The notes under the pieces are model-generated. The model saw only the letters and a list, made by a program, of their open reading frames with translations. It had not been told where the DNA came from and ran no database searches. The translations under genes were made by a program, and so were the position numbers. From RGIG4790 sp964437615 (GTDB lineage: Bacteria > Bacillota > Clostridia > Christensenellales > UBA1242): a stretch of DNA of 30,671 nt. Of this stretch, positions 30,649 through 30,671 are shown piece by piece. Every line of letters starts with the position of its first letter. Position 1 is the first letter of the stretch. Location: assembly GCA_964437615.1 (NCBI GenBank), contig CAYTHL010000013.1, forward strand, positions 1 to 30,671. The letters run 5' to 3'.

Positions 30649-30671
30649 AATTGTGACAAATATTCACAATT
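30649..30671. promoter_or_regulatory. AATTGTGA-N7-TCACAATT inverted repeat at window edge
   Basis: Eight-base perfect arms lie either side of a 7-base spacer at the last bases of the window. The arms match the TTGTGA/TCACAA half-sites used by Rex-type and CRP-type regulators, but their usual spacing is 6. Any gene it controls lies outside the window. Confidence 0.4.

Overview
The window looks like a chromosomal segment of an AT-rich, anaerobic, Gram-positive bacterium of the class Clostridia (Bacillota), probably an uncultured lineage. Three things support this. There is a Firmicutes-type run mrnC-rlmB-sigH, and there are AddAB (not RecBCD), Veg and a SPOCS/LysM protein. There are anaerobe markers (rubrerythrin and a rubredoxin-tailed [FeFe] hydrogenase). 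Promoters are near-consensus TTGACA/TATAAT with strong AGGAG ribosome binding sites. No prophage, insertion sequence or CRISPR array was seen.

Layout, left to right. Positions 1-2351 hold a small DUF1858 protein and a membrane protein with a long acidic tail and an AT-hook-like motif, both on the minus strand. Positions 2592-9471 hold the addB-addA recombination operon (minus). Positions 9591-12727 hold yhhN (minus) and eno (plus), divergent from one compact promoter region, then a small conserved minus gene and greA (plus). Positions 12760-14810 are a less ordered stretch: a 72-bp duplicate of the end of a distant gene, a Gly/Pro-rich membrane protein with a zinc ribbon, a broken gene and a VanZ-like protein. 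Positions 14829-19506 form one tight minus-strand housekeeping operon: mrnC, rlmB, sigH, dnaX, ybaB/ebfC, recR and a DUF4186 gene. Positions 19705-21361 are accessory: an orphan small protein, a candidate structured RNA, a protein that reads as a degenerate Rho factor, and a 40-residue membrane peptide. Positions 21484-27907 hold the SPOCS/LysM protein, veg, a MarR-like regulator, rubrerythrin, a NOL1/NOP2/Sun rRNA methyltransferase and typA. Positions 28033-30671 hold an interrupted membrane-protein gene, the hydrogenase, and a gene-poor stretch where the 5' end of a tRNA-Arg gene is repeated three times before the intact tRNA.

The core genes serve DNA break repair (AddAB, RecR), replication (DnaX), transcription (SigH, GreA), RNA maturation (MrnC, RlmB, RsmF-like), translation under stress (TypA), glycolysis (enolase), and redox and oxygen protection (hydrogenase, rubrerythrin). 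The most unusual content is at 20.0-21.1 kb. A Rho-like protein keeps the Rho N-terminal, RNA-binding and RecA-like layout. It has lost the P-loop and catalytic Glu, stops before the C-terminal part of Rho, and ends in an SSB-like tip (DLPF). Just downstream is a compact three-way-junction RNA candidate with its own -10 box and U-run. Part of the 3' end of the Rho-like gene is copied next to greA. All functional statements come from reading the sequence; no database search was run.
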